Positions 9,348 to 18,364 are shown, counted from the stretch's first letter. The stretch is 64,000 nt of DNA from Peptostreptococcaceae bacterium (GCA_025210335.1 JAOARY010000030.1:1-64000); one strand, 5' to 3'. The notes: generated by a model from the letters alone, not told the origin. A program made the numbers and translations.

Positions 9348-10697
9348 ATGAATATACATTTCATCGGTGTTGGTGGTATTAATATGAGTGCACTTGCCGA
9401 AATAGCTTTATCAAAAGGATATAATGTATCTGGTTCAGATATTAATTTAAACGAACATGTAAAAAGATTAATAAATCTTGGTGCAGATATTAATTTGAAA
9501 CAAGTAAAAACAAATATTAAAGATGATATAGATCTAGTAATATATACAGCTGCTATAAAAAATGATAACGAAGAACTTATGGAAGCCAAAAATAAAAATA
9601 TAAAAACATTAGAAAGAGCTTCTTATTTAGGCGAACTTATGAGTCACTATACAAATTCAATAGCAATAGCAGGAACACATGGAAAAACAAGCACAACTTC
9701 AATGACAGCAGTCTTATATGATTTATTAAATACAGATCCTACAATATTAGTTGGAGGAGATTTATCTCATATTGGTGGGAATTTAAAAATAGGAAATTCA
9801 AAATATTTTATAACTGAAGCATGTGAATATGTTGATAGTTTTTTGAAATTCTATCCTAAAATTTCTCTTGTTAGCAATATAGAAGCAGATCATCTAGACT
9901 ATTTCAAAGATTTAGATCATATAAAATCTTCTTTTTTACAATTTATAAACCAAACTAAAGAAGATGGATTTATAATAGGAAATGGTGATGATATTAATGT
10001 ATTAGATGTGTTTTTTAAAACTCATAGAAACACAATAACTTATGGATTTAATTCTAATAATGACTATCAAATTGTAGATATAATAAATTTAGATGCGAAA
10101 GGTAGTATATTTAAGCTTAAAACTAAAAACAAAATTTATGGACCATTTGAAATAAAAATACCAGGTAAACATAATATTTATAATGCCTGTGCATCATTGG
10201 TTATAGCTATTTGTAATGATTTAGATGAAAACAAATTAAAAGAATCAATAAAAAAATACCAAGGTGTTGATAGAAGATTTCAAGTAAAAGGTGAGTATAA
10301 TGGTGCTGTTATAATAGATGACTACGCTCATCATCCATCTGAGATAAAAACAACTTTAGAATCTGCAAGAAAAATTTGTAAAGGTAATTTATATTGTGTA
10401 TTTCAACCTCATACCTATACAAGAACAAAATCATTATTTGATGAATTTGCAAATTCATTTTCCAAGGTTGATTTAGCTATAATAGCGAAAATATATGCTG
10501 CAAGAGAAAAAGATAATTTAGGCATTAGTTCTAAAATGCTTAGTGAACAAATAAATAAAAATAATACCAAATCATTATCATTTGATACATTTAAGGAGAT
10601 ATCAGAATATATAAAACCATTATTAAAAGAAAATGATATATTTATGACTATCGGTGCAGGAGATGTTTATAAAATATCAGATTTAATATTAGAATAG
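9348..10697 (+). CDS. murC: UDP-N-acetylmuramate--L-alanine ligase MurC
   Basis: Cytoplasmic Mur ligase that adds L-alanine to UDP-MurNAc, the first peptide step of peptidoglycan synthesis. 449 residues. N-terminal Rossmann segment FIGVGGINMSALA, ATP loop GTHGKTSTT (Lys113), the central ligase block with NIEADHLDYF, and the C-terminal domain with DDYAHHPSEI and QPHTYTRT. AGGAGG at 9333-9338 supports the ATG at 9348. The upstream extension of the frame to 9132 overlaps purR and has no ribosome site. In many Clostridia murC is next to purR. It lacks an obvious terminator of its own, so the following PqqD-like gene may be co-transcribed. Confidence 0.96.
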   Translation: MNIHFIGVGGINMSALAEIALSKGYNVSGSDINLNEHVKRLINLGADINLKQVKTNIKDDIDLVIYTAAIKNDNEELMEAKNKNIKTLERASYLGELMSHYTNSIAIAGTHGKTSTTSMTAVLYDLLNTDPTILVGGDLSHIGGNLKIGNSKYFITEACEYVDSFLKFYPKISLVSNIEADHLDYFKDLDHIKSSFLQFINQTKEDGFIIGNGDDINVLDVFFKTHRNTITYGFNSNNDYQIVDIINLDAKGSIFKLKTKNKIYGPFEIKIPGKHNIYNACASLVIAICNDLDENKLKESIKKYQGVDRRFQVKGEYNGAVIIDDYAHHPSEIKTTLESARKICKGNLYCVFQPHTYTRTKSLFDEFANSFSKVDLAIIAKIYAAREKDNLGISSKMLSEQINKNNTKSLSFDTFKEISEYIKPLLKENDIFMTIGAGDVYKISDLILE

Positions 10698-10779
10698 TTA
10701 TTACACGCTTCGCTTTTGGGTATTAAAACAATATAGGATGTTTTTCATTCTTTTATTAGTTTTTTAAGGAGTGATCATG

Positions 10780-11166
10780 ATGTTAAGAAAATATAAATTC
10801 GATAAAAACTCTATACCAGTAAAAGAAGGCGAATTTAAGACCATAGAAAGATTAGACGGTGGTGTTAGCATATTAATAGAACGAAATGATTTTTTTAATT
10901 CTATTAAGAAAATTTTATTTAACACTCCACAAAAAACTTCGATTGATTTGGATGCTGTTAGCTCTGATATTTGGAAATTGATTAATGGTCAGAATTCTGT
11001 ATTTAAAATATGTAATATTATAAAAAATAAATACAAATTTGATAACCAAAGTGTAAATTTTAGAGTTGAAGGTTTTATACATTCCTTTGCTCAATATCAT
11101 TTTATATATTTTAAGGAGAACGATGATGATGATACTATAAATTTTAATGTAGAAGGTTGCAATTAA
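10780..11166 (+). CDS. Stand-alone PqqD-like (RiPP recognition element fold) protein
   Basis: 128 residues, cytoplasmic, no signal or membrane segment. The central part resembles the PqqD family pattern: a hydrophobic strand, then LDAVSSDIWKLINGQNSV, a helix with IIKNKYKF, and a C-terminal helix ending in HFIYF. PqqD proteins are winged-helix chaperones that bind precursor peptides in PQQ and other RiPP pathways, but no radical SAM enzyme or precursor peptide is visible nearby. The tail has an acidic run (ENDDDD). AAGGAG at 10766-10771 is followed by ATG at 10777 and 10780; either could start. It lies 80 bases behind murC. The family call is moderate and the function is unknown. Confidence 0.65.
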   Translation: MLRKYKFDKNSIPVKEGEFKTIERLDGGVSILIERNDFFNSIKKILFNTPQKTSIDLDAVSSDIWKLINGQNSVFKICNIIKNKYKFDNQSVNFRVEGFIHSFAQYHFIYFKENDDDDTINFNVEGCN

Positions 11167-11188
11167 TATATTGCAACCTTTTATTTTT
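11153..11188 (+). terminator. Terminator after the PqqD-like gene
   Basis: A perfect 11-bp stem (11153-11163 with 11170-11180, core AAGGTTGCAAT) and a 6-nt loop are followed by a T-rich tract. The stop codon lies at the stem-loop junction. Confidence 0.85.
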
Positions 11189-11194
11189 TGCTAT

Positions 11195-12094
11195 CTATAT
11201 ATATTTATTATCCTCAGGATGAATTTTTATAGATGGGTCTATATGAACATATACTTTTTTTACATGCTCAATATTACTTTTTATATTATTCTCAACAAAA
11301 GTTGCAATATCATGTCCTTTTTCAACAGTAAGTTCTGGATCAACAGCAACAGCAATATCCACATAAATTGTAGGTCCATGTTTTCTTGTTTTTAAACTGC
11401 TTATATAATCTACACCATCTGTATTTTTGACTATATCTATCAATACACTTTCCTTTTCTTTTTCTATTGATGCATCCAAAAGTTCATTTGATGTATCTTT
11501 AAGCACATCTATACCTACTTTAAAAACACATATACAAACAATTAAACTGGCTAGTGGATCTAATATCTTATAACCAAATCTAGCACCTAAAATTCCTAAA
11601 AATGCGGCAATAGAAGATAAAGCATCCGACCTATGATGCCACGCATCCGCAATTAAAGCTTTAGAATTTATAGATTTTCCTACCTTTATAGTTATTCTAT
11701 ATTGATATTCTTTTACAAGTATCGATAAAAATGCAACTATAAGCGGTAATATAGAGGGTGTTTGTATTTCATTTAGATTTATTAAAGATATTATTCCTTC
11801 ATAGCCTATTTTAAAAGCTATAACTATTAATGTTATAGCCAAGCAAAATCCTGCCAATGTCTCTGCTTTTTCGTGACCATAATTATGTCCATCATCATTT
11901 GGCTTTTTTGATATTACTATCCCAATCAAAACTCCAATCGAAGAAAATACATCCGAAATAGAATGTATTCCATCTGCTATGATTGCAGATGACTTTCCTA
12001 TTACCCCAGCCAAAATCTTAGCTATAGATAATATAATATTTATTATTATACCTATATTAGTTATTTTATTAGCTTCTTCATACCTTTTATCCAT
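11195..12094 (-). CDS. Cation diffusion facilitator family transporter
   Basis: 299-residue membrane antiporter of the CDF family, which exports divalent metals such as Zn2+, Mn2+ or Fe2+ in exchange for protons. About six membrane helices fill residues 10-205. The metal-site motifs are visible: ADGIHSISD in helix 2 and DAWHHRSDALSS in helix 5. A cytoplasmic C-terminal domain (about 210-290) carries typical HDIATFVE and VHIDP segments. Substrate cannot be read with certainty; the helix 2 and helix 5 residues (D...D and D...HRSD) leave Mn and Fe as options. It follows the RCC1-repeat gene by 15 bases and may be co-transcribed with it. Confidence 0.9.
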   Translation of the reverse strand: MDKRYEEANKITNIGIIINIILSIAKILAGVIGKSSAIIADGIHSISDVFSSIGVLIGIVISKKPNDDGHNYGHEKAETLAGFCLAITLIVIAFKIGYEGIISLINLNEIQTPSILPLIVAFLSILVKEYQYRITIKVGKSINSKALIADAWHHRSDALSSIAAFLGILGARFGYKILDPLASLIVCICVFKVGIDVLKDTSNELLDASIEKEKESVLIDIVKNTDGVDYISSLKTRKHGPTIYVDIAVAVDPELTVEKGHDIATFVENNIKSNIEHVKKVYVHIDPSIKIHPEDNKYI

Positions 12095-12109
12095 ATATCT
12101 GTCTCCTTG

Positions 12110-13735
12110 TTAAACATTTACATGTGCAAAATACTCCAAGTTATCTGTATTTTTATTAAAAGCCCAAATTGTATTATCAGAAGAAAGAGCATAAGCATCA
12201 TATTTCCCTATTGTAACAAATTTTATAGACTTAGGACAAGACATTTTTTTTGGCTTTCTAATAGGCTGACTTTGGTCTTCAAAACTCCCCCAATAATATA
12301 AATCACCTCTATTATCAATAGCTACTGAAATTCTATTATTTGCAAAAATTTGTTCTATATGACCAACACCTTCAACTTGAACTGGCTTATTATAGTTTCC
12401 ACCACCAACACCTAATTGTCCAAATTCATTATTTCCAGTTGCCAAAACAAAACCTTCTAAATTTAAAAACAATGTAAAATCTTTTCCACACGCAATAGAT
12501 TTTGTGTTTTCAATGGATAAAGTTTGAGGTATTCTTTTATCCGTTCTTGAACCATCACCTAATTGTCCAAATTTATTACTTCCCCATGTATAAGCAGTAT
12601 TTCTAAGATCTATTGCTGAACAATGTTTTTCTCCAAAATCAATATCTCTTACATTCATCAAATTATCAATATCTACTGGTTTTAATCTATTTGCATTAGT
12701 AGCATCACCTAATTGTCCAAATTTATTATTTCCCCATGTTCTTAGCTTACCATCTACTGCTACTGAACCTCCAAAATCCAATCCAGTTGATATTTTTTTT
12801 ATTTTAACAAGTCTTCTTACCATATTTTCTTCATCACTATTTAATATTGAATCTATTCCAAGTTGTCCCGATTCGTTATTTCCTCTACTATATACATGCC
12901 CATCATATTTAAGATAATAAAAATGTTCTTCAGAAAAAGCAAATTCTCTTACATTATCCAAATCTTCAAATTGTTCAAATGCATACTCAAAACCATCTTC
13001 ATCCTCAGATAGATGCTTTGTAGCTTTATAAACTTTCCCATTATTTTTAAGAAGTATTAAATCTTCTTCTGTTCTATATATAGCTTTTATACCCTTTTTT
13101 TCTAATACTTCTATTTCCGTAACTGCATAAGGAGACCAAGACCCATATTTATCTTGAACTCTTAATTTTATTTGATATTTTCCAGGATCTCTAAATCTAA
13201 CTTCTTTATTTTTCCATTCTTCCTTTGCAATTTCTCTTCCTTCTGTAATAGATTCCTTAGATGAATAATTTATATTTGAAGTTGTATAAATCTCCATAGG
13301 AGATATTTTTATAACAGCCTTTGGTTGTATACTTGACCTTTTAGCATCTCCATAATAAAGAATTATTGAATTCTTATTTACATCTTTATCATAATAAGCT
13401 TTTGATTTAAATATTTCTTTTAACTGCTTTATACTTTCATCTGTTAGTTCCTTTATAATAAGTCCCTTTTTATCCTCTGTAAACTCATATTTATCACAAG
13501 AATTTTCACAGTAGTTTAATTTCTTTATATAATCCTCTAAACTCTTTAAATCAAGCGGCAAAGAGTGTTTTTGTTCCTTATATATAGATAATGCTTTACC
13601 AATAGATTTGTAATCTTCTATAACTAATATGTATTCTTTAGGTTCCATCGCTCTTCTAATCATTATAACCATTATAAGCATCACTATAATAAGCACAATC
13701 ATTATTTTGACAAACATAATACCAATCCTTTTCAT
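12110..13735 (-). CDS. Membrane-anchored RCC1-repeat protein
   Basis: 541 residues. An N-terminal hydrophobic helix (about 4-28) is followed by a basic pair and an outside domain; no lipobox or clear cleavage site, so it is probably anchored. Residues about 30-200 are unrecognised; they contain a short Cys-rich spot (CENSCDK) and a beta-rich part near 160-210 ending in DKYGSWSPYAVTEIEVLEKK. The C-terminal part (about 215-540) has RCC1 repeats, seen as SGQLGI, FGQLGDATN, FGQLGDGSR and FGQLGVGG, which form a beta-propeller. Such propellers usually bind proteins or surfaces. The ATG at 13735 follows a weak AGGA; the TTG at 13747 is too close. Function unknown. Confidence 0.8.
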   Translation of the reverse strand: MKRIGIMFVKIMIVLIIVMLIMVIMIRRAMEPKEYILVIEDYKSIGKALSIYKEQKHSLPLDLKSLEDYIKKLNYCENSCDKYEFTEDKKGLIIKELTDESIKQLKEIFKSKAYYDKDVNKNSIILYYGDAKRSSIQPKAVIKISPMEIYTTSNINYSSKESITEGREIAKEEWKNKEVRFRDPGKYQIKLRVQDKYGSWSPYAVTEIEVLEKKGIKAIYRTEEDLILLKNNGKVYKATKHLSEDEDGFEYAFEQFEDLDNVREFAFSEEHFYYLKYDGHVYSRGNNESGQLGIDSILNSDEENMVRRLVKIKKISTGLDFGGSVAVDGKLRTWGNNKFGQLGDATNANRLKPVDIDNLMNVRDIDFGEKHCSAIDLRNTAYTWGSNKFGQLGDGSRTDKRIPQTLSIENTKSIACGKDFTLFLNLEGFVLATGNNEFGQLGVGGGNYNKPVQVEGVGHIEQIFANNRISVAIDNRGDLYYWGSFEDQSQPIRKPKKMSCPKSIKFVTIGKYDAYALSSDNTIWAFNKNTDNLEYFAHVNV

Positions 13736-13950
13736 ATATATTTTCAAATCCTAAAATTACCTTTGCAAATAGATATTTTTATATATTATATATACCGTTT
13801 TTTATCTTATATAACACTTTTATAATTTAAATAAACTAAATTTTAATAATATAATATGTAAATTTAAAGATAATTTTAGTGCATTTTTATTTCTTATATG
13901 TTAATCTTTTAGTATATAAAAAATAATATATAAAAAATTTTTTATTAATG

Positions 13951-14000
13951 CTTCTTAATATATTAATTTATCTTATTTATAACAAAATAATATTAAGAAG
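13951..14000. repeat. 11-bp perfect inverted repeat upstream of the M20 peptidase gene
   Basis: CTTCTTAATAT (13951-13961) and ATATTAAGAAG (13990-14000) are exact reverse complements with 28 bases between. The right arm ends 33 bases before the peptidase start, so it could be an operator or a leader hairpin. The rest of the AT-rich interval 13736-14033 shows nothing else I can support. Confidence 0.45.
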
Positions 14001-14033
14001 ATATTAATTATACATAATAAAAGGAGGATCATT

Positions 14034-15158
14034 ATGATTAATGAAGAAAGAATTTTAAATGAATTTTTAGAATTAGTTCAAATTGATAGTCCAACATCAA
14101 AAGAAGGTAAAATAGCAAAAGTATTAGAAAGCAAATTAAAAGAATTAGGCTTAGAAGTTTGTATTGACGATGCAGGTAAAAAAGTAAATGGTGAGACAGG
14201 TAATGTTATAGCTAAATTAAAAGGTAAAAAAGATGCACCATGTATATTATTTAGTTCACATATGGATACTGTAAGCCCTGGAATAAACGTTAAACCTATA
14301 ATTGATAAAGAAAAAGGTATAATAGAAAGTGATAAAACAACAGTACTAGGTTCAGATGATAAAGCTGGTATTGCAGCAATTTTAGAAGCTTTAAGAACTA
14401 TAAAAGAAAATAATATAGAAACTGGAGACGTTGAAGTTGTATTTAGTATCTGGGAAGAAGGTGGCTTAAACGGAGCTAAAAACCTTGATTATTCTAAATT
14501 AGATTCTAAAATGGCATTTATATTAGATAGTGGTGGAGCTCCTGGACAAATAATAACAAAAGCACCAGCTCAAGATAAAATAGATGTTAAAATAATAGGA
14601 AAACCAGCACATGCAGGTTTAGCTCCTGAAAATGGTATTTCTGCTGTAATGGTTGCAGCAAACGCTATTTCAAATATGAAATTATTAAGAATAGATGAAG
14701 ATACTACTGCTAATATTGGTAATATCAATGGTGGTATTGCTACTAATATAGTTATGCCTGAATTAGAAATAAAAGCAGAATCAAGAAGTTTATCAAATGA
14801 AAAATTAGATGCACAAACAAAACATATGGTTGATACTTTTAAAAACTCAGCTGAAGAATTTGGTGCTAAAGTAGAAATAAAAACATCAAGAGCTTATGGT
14901 GCATTTGCATTATCTGATGATGAAGCTATAGTAAAATTAGCAAAAGAAGCTTGTGAAAACTGTAAATTCGAAAGAGTTTATACTTGTTCAACAGGTGGTG
15001 GTAGTGATACTAATATCTACAATGCTAATGGAATAAAAGCAGTTAACTTAGGTGTTGGTATGCAAAAGGTTCATACATTAGAAGAATTTATTAAAATAAA
15101 AGATCTACAAGATTCTGCAAGAATGGTATTAGAAATAATAAAAACAACTGCAAAATAG
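14034..15158 (+). CDS. M20 family peptidase, PepT-like (tripeptidase T / YqjE group)
   Basis: 374-residue cytoplasmic zinc aminopeptidase. The M20 metal site is present: SSHMDTVSPG, GSDDKAGIAA and IWEEGGLNGA (catalytic Glu pair). The dimerisation insert (about 185-290, with GKPAHAGLAPENG) interrupts the catalytic domain as usual. The GGGSDTN segment near the C-terminus and HTLEEFIKI complete the site. The length and the GVGMQKVHT ending fit the PepT-like proteins of Firmicutes that trim di- and tripeptides. A clear AAGGAGG lies seven bases before the ATG. Monocistronic: a terminator follows and the neighbours are on the other strand. Confidence 0.92.
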   Translation: MINEERILNEFLELVQIDSPTSKEGKIAKVLESKLKELGLEVCIDDAGKKVNGETGNVIAKLKGKKDAPCILFSSHMDTVSPGINVKPIIDKEKGIIESDKTTVLGSDDKAGIAAILEALRTIKENNIETGDVEVVFSIWEEGGLNGAKNLDYSKLDSKMAFILDSGGAPGQIITKAPAQDKIDVKIIGKPAHAGLAPENGISAVMVAANAISNMKLLRIDEDTTANIGNINGGIATNIVMPELEIKAESRSLSNEKLDAQTKHMVDTFKNSAEEFGAKVEIKTSRAYGAFALSDDEAIVKLAKEACENCKFERVYTCSTGGGSDTNIYNANGIKAVNLGVGMQKVHTLEEFIKIKDLQDSARMVLEIIKTTAK

Positions 15159-15164
15159 ATAATA

Positions 15165-15189
15165 AAAAAAGTGCTTATAGCACTTTTTT
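15165..15189. terminator. Bidirectional terminator between the M20 peptidase gene and ksgA
   Basis: An 11-bp stem (15165-15175 with 15179-15189), with GTGCT/AGCAC core, A tract on one side and T tract on the other. It can end both convergent transcripts. Confidence 0.85.
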
Positions 15190-15205
15190 ATTTTCCTTAA
15201 TATAT

Positions 15206-16063
15206 TTATTTACTTTCATATATAAGTTCATATAATTTTACAAACTCTGAAATACTTAAAGTTTCTCCTCTTCTTTTTAAATCTATTTCATCATCTACAA
15301 GTTGTTTAATCTCTTCTTTTGAAATAGACAATGAAGATGATAATGTATTTAATAAAGTCTTTCTTCTTTGTGCAAATGCACCTCTTACAATTTTAAAGAA
15401 TTTCTTTCTATCAGATACCTTATATGGTAACTCCTCATAAATATTTAATCTAATAACTATAGAATCAACTTTTGGTTGTGGTATAAATACCGTTTTTGGA
15501 ACTATACCAATAATATCAACACTACTGTAAAATTGTACTCCTACCGAAAGAGCACCATAAGTCTTTTTATTAGGCTGTGATTCTATTCTTTCTCCAACTT
15601 CCTTTTGAATCATAACAACCATATTTTTAAGCGGAATTTCTTCTTCTAAAAATCTCATTATTATAGGAGTTGTAACATAATAAGGCAAGTTAGCAACTAA
15701 TTTAACTCTTTTTCCTTCAAACTCTTCATCTATAAGTTTTTTGATATCTAATTTTAATATATCTTCGTTCACAACAGATGCATTGTCTAAATCAGCTAAA
15801 GTTTCTTCTAATATCGGTATTAGGGTTTTGTCTATTTCTACAGCTATAACTTTTTTAGCTCTTTTTGCAATTTCTCTTGTTAATGTACCTATTCCCGGTC
15901 CTACTTCTATAACATAATCATCTTCTTCAATAAGTGCTGAATCCACAATTTTATTTAATATATTATTATCTATTAAAAAGTTCTGTCCTAATGATTTTGA
16001 AAATTTAAACCCATGCTTACTCACTATATCCTTTGTAACTTTAGGATTAGATAAAATATCCAT
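15206..16063 (-). CDS. ksgA: 16S rRNA A1518/A1519 dimethyltransferase
   Basis: RsmA/KsgA, 285 residues. It dimethylates two adenines in the 3' hairpin of 16S rRNA late in 30S assembly. The SAM-binding fold shows SLGQNFLIDNNILNKIVD, VIEVGPGIGTLT and the catalytic NLPYYVTTP. The C-terminal helical domain (about 205-285) is intact. The ATG at 16061-16063 follows AGGTGA and lies one base after the rnmV stop, so the two genes are translationally coupled. An in-frame GTG at 16072 is less likely. The pairing rnmV-ksgA is conserved in Firmicutes. Confidence 0.96.
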   Translation of the reverse strand: MDILSNPKVTKDIVSKHGFKFSKSLGQNFLIDNNILNKIVDSALIEEDDYVIEVGPGIGTLTREIAKRAKKVIAVEIDKTLIPILEETLADLDNASVVNEDILKLDIKKLIDEEFEGKRVKLVANLPYYVTTPIIMRFLEEEIPLKNMVVMIQKEVGERIESQPNKKTYGALSVGVQFYSSVDIIGIVPKTVFIPQPKVDSIVIRLNIYEELPYKVSDRKKFFKIVRGAFAQRRKTLLNTLSSSLSISKEEIKQLVDDEIDLKRRGETLSISEFVKLYELIYESK

Positions 16064-16064
16064 A

Positions 16065-16619
16065 CTATTCACCTAGCCTTTTCTTCATTTCTATTATACC
16101 TTCTTCAAACTCTACTCTTGTAACTCCATAATTATTTAATCTTATTAGAAACTGCTTAGCATTTCCATAACCAATTCCCAAAATATTTCCCAGTAAATCT
16201 CGTCTATTTGAAGATTCATCAAACATTATAAGTTTGTTCTTTATTAAATCAGTTTTTGAAAATTCTTTTTTAACTGTTATTTTTTCATATCTTACTTTAG
16301 ATAAAGCATTTAAAATACTTTCTTTAGAAGCATTTTCAATACCTATATTATCTCCTTTTTTATTCATTGCCTCTTCTCTTGGCAAAAATGCATGTTTTGC
16401 ATTTTCAACTAATTTTGAGACTCTAAGTCTAATTTTTTCACCAGCATGATCTGGATCTGTAAAAATTATTATTCCTCTTTTTTTAGAGGCTTCTATAATT
16501 CTTTCTTCCACTCCTTTTGGAAATCCAAAACCACCAGTAGCTATTAAATCTGCATCAATAGCTTTTTTAACTGCATCTATATCATCTTTTCCTTCAACCA
16601 CAATAACTTCTTTTATCAA
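16065..16619 (-). CDS. rnmV: Ribonuclease M5
   Basis: 184-residue Toprim-domain endonuclease that finishes 5S rRNA maturation. The Toprim site is visible: IKEVIVVEGKDDIDAVKKA with its Glu, and FTDPDHAGEKIR with the DxD pair. The C-terminal domain that recognises 5S rRNA (about 110-184) has SNRRDLLGNILGIGYGNAKQ. The start is a TTG at 16619, eight bases after AAGGAT. It sits directly upstream of ksgA. In Bacillus yabE precedes it; here the YabE-like gene is at 20912-21925, separated by a two-component and transporter insert. Confidence 0.95.
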   Translation of the reverse strand: MIKEVIVVEGKDDIDAVKKAIDADLIATGGFGFPKGVEERIIEASKKRGIIIFTDPDHAGEKIRLRVSKLVENAKHAFLPREEAMNKKGDNIGIENASKESILNALSKVRYEKITVKKEFSKTDLIKNKLIMFDESSNRRDLLGNILGIGYGNAKQFLIRLNNYGVTRVEFEEGIIEMKKRLGE

Positions 16620-16637
16620 AATAATCTATCCTTTCAT

Positions 16638-17540
16638 CTATTCATCTTTTACAAGAATAATCGAACCAAAAACTATTAATATTCCAAATAAATTAATCAT
16701 TCCTACAGCTTCTTTAAAAAATATAATAGAAACTATAATTGATATAACAATTTCTAATGTAGCTATTATACTAGCTGTTGATGGTAAAACACCTAAATCC
16801 ATTCCCTTATAATAAAACAAATATGGAAATACTGTACCTATTAAGCCAAAACCTAAAAATGCTAAAAGAAATTTAAAATCAAAATCAATAGTTTTAATTT
16901 GGCCTATATTAGAAAAAGGTATTGTAAAAATAAATCCAGATAGGAAACTATAAAATACAATAGAAAAACTATTATATTTTGAAAGTGTTAATTTCCCTAA
17001 AACAGGAACCATCGAATATGTAATTCCAGCACCTAAACCAAATAATATTCCTAATACATCACCCTTTAAAGTACTTAAATCAAAACCAGTAACAGTTATA
17101 AATGCCCCAACCATACATAATATCAATGAGCATAATTTCTTTTTAGAAATCTTTTCTTTATAAAATACAAAAGAGGATATGCTAACAAATATTGGAGATG
17201 TATATAGAAGTATTACTGCTGTTGAAACAGTTGTTTTGTTTATCGCATTTTGATAAGAAAGATTAAATAATGTTTGGGTTATAAATCCTATAATTAAAGA
17301 TATAATCATGCCTTTCTTATCTATTTTAAAAAGTTCTTTATTATTTGTAAAAATATAAACAAACATAAATAAAGATGCTGATAAAAGTCTTAATAATCCA
17401 CTAAATTCAGGACTTGCACCATAAGATGTTATAGTTCTTGAAAAAAGTGCAATACTCCCCCAACAAAGAGCTGCCATACAAATACTTATTACACCTTTTA
17501 AATAACTATTTTTATTTTCAGTTTTTAAAACCACGCTCAT
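16638..17540 (-). CDS. EamA/DMT family permease
   Basis: 300-residue integral membrane protein with ten predicted helices in two EamA repeats (about 15-145 and 155-295). The segments AALCWGSIALFSR near the start of repeat one and LGAGITYSMVPVLGK in repeat two are typical of drug/metabolite transporters of the RhaT/EamA type. Many family members export amino acids or metabolites; the substrate cannot be read. AAGGAG lies six bases before the ATG. It ends 19 bases before rnmV on the same strand, so it may lie at the head of the rnmV-ksgA transcript. Confidence 0.88.
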   Translation of the reverse strand: MSVVLKTENKNSYLKGVISICMAALCWGSIALFSRTITSYGASPEFSGLLRLLSASLFMFVYIFTNNKELFKIDKKGMIISLIIGFITQTLFNLSYQNAINKTTVSTAVILLYTSPIFVSISSFVFYKEKISKKKLCSLILCMVGAFITVTGFDLSTLKGDVLGILFGLGAGITYSMVPVLGKLTLSKYNSFSIVFYSFLSGFIFTIPFSNIGQIKTIDFDFKFLLAFLGFGLIGTVFPYLFYYKGMDLGVLPSTASIIATLEIVISIIVSIIFFKEAVGMINLFGILIVFGSIILVKDE

Positions 17541-17632
17541 AAAACTCTCCTTACATTCATACCTAATTATTTAACCATTATTAAATGATAAAACAAAAGT
17601 AAAATTTAATCAACAAAAACAAAATTTTATTT

Positions 17633-17739
17633 GAATAAAAAAAAAGCTATTTTTAAGATATTTATCTATATATATTGTATAAATTTAAAAATATCACAAT
17701 ATACTATAAATTATTTTCTTAAAAAACAGCTTTTTATTC
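17633..17739 (-). terminator. Long imperfect hairpin, probably the terminator of the DUF2680-like gene
   Basis: Arms at 17633-17658 and 17717-17739 pair over about 20 bases (AAAAAGCT core) and a second pair inside (TATATTGT with ACAATATA) continues the stem, so about 107 bases can fold on themselves. On the minus strand the far arm runs into nine T. It starts about 60 bases after the stop of the small secreted protein gene. The size and the terminal symmetry would also fit a small palindromic repeat element. Confidence 0.55.
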
Positions 17740-17801
17740 TTATTTTCACTTATAAATTCTACAATTCAAATAAAAAATTTTAATTCTAATTATAAATATT
17801 A

Positions 17802-18302
17802 CTAATTACTTTGATTTCTTCTTTGTCTTTGATTTTCATTCCCATAAGGACATTCATTATTATTTTGTCCTCTTTGTTTAGAATTATTAAAAACTCCTCT
17901 ACCATTACCTGTTCCATCTTTTTTACCATTATGATGCATATTAAAACCATATCCAAATCCTTTGCCCATATTAAATTCACCATTTTCATAATTAGTTTTT
18001 ATTTTTTCTAATATGTCTTTTGCTTCTTCCTTAGTAAGTTTGCCTTGTTCAACCATCTTATCTAATACAAGCCCTTTATTTTCTAAAGATTGCTCTAAAA
18101 ATTTATCTAAAACATCTTTATCTTTTGCTATTTCATGTATAGTTTTATTTGAATCTCTAAGTTCATACACTTCTTCAACTTCTATCCCCAAAATATCTGC
18201 CAAAATCTGAGCCTGACTTCTCACTTCTTGTGCAAAAGAAAAACTAAACATAGATACAATCATTCCTACACTTAAAATTATTGATAATAATCTCTTTTTC
18301 AT
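17802..18302 (-). CDS. Small secreted protein, DUF2680-like
   Basis: 166 residues. A signal peptide (1-24, ending FSFSFA before QE) directs export. Residues about 30-95 form the conserved part with ILADILGIEVEEVYELRD and LVEQGKLTKEEAKDIL-type helices, as in DUF2680/YckD-like Firmicutes proteins (here the first residues are KMVEQGK). The tail (about 105-166) is low in complexity, rich in Gly, Asn, His and Met with two Cys-free runs and one Cys, and ends in RQRRNQSN. AAGGAGG precedes the ATG. It lies just downstream of an OmpR-type two-component system, whose regulator may control it. Function unknown; the tail could bind metal. Confidence 0.7.
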   Translation of the reverse strand: MKKRLLSIILSVGMIVSMFSFSFAQEVRSQAQILADILGIEVEEVYELRDSNKTIHEIAKDKDVLDKFLEQSLENKGLVLDKMVEQGKLTKEEAKDILEKIKTNYENGEFNMGKGFGYGFNMHHNGKKDGTGNGRGVFNNSKQRGQNNNECPYGNENQRQRRNQSN

Positions 18303-18364
18303 TTTAATTCCTCCTTAAATTTTTATAGAATTTATTTTCTATAATCTAAGTATAGAATTTAAAT

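Noticed and set aside
11171-11395. Plus-strand 74-codon frame after the PqqD-like gene.
   Set aside because: Starts inside a terminator and is antisense to the CDF transporter gene.
17786-17989. Minus-strand 67-codon frame overlapping the DUF2680-like gene.
   Set aside because: Out-of-frame reading of the Gly/Asn-rich tail; the other frame has a signal peptide and AAGGAGG.
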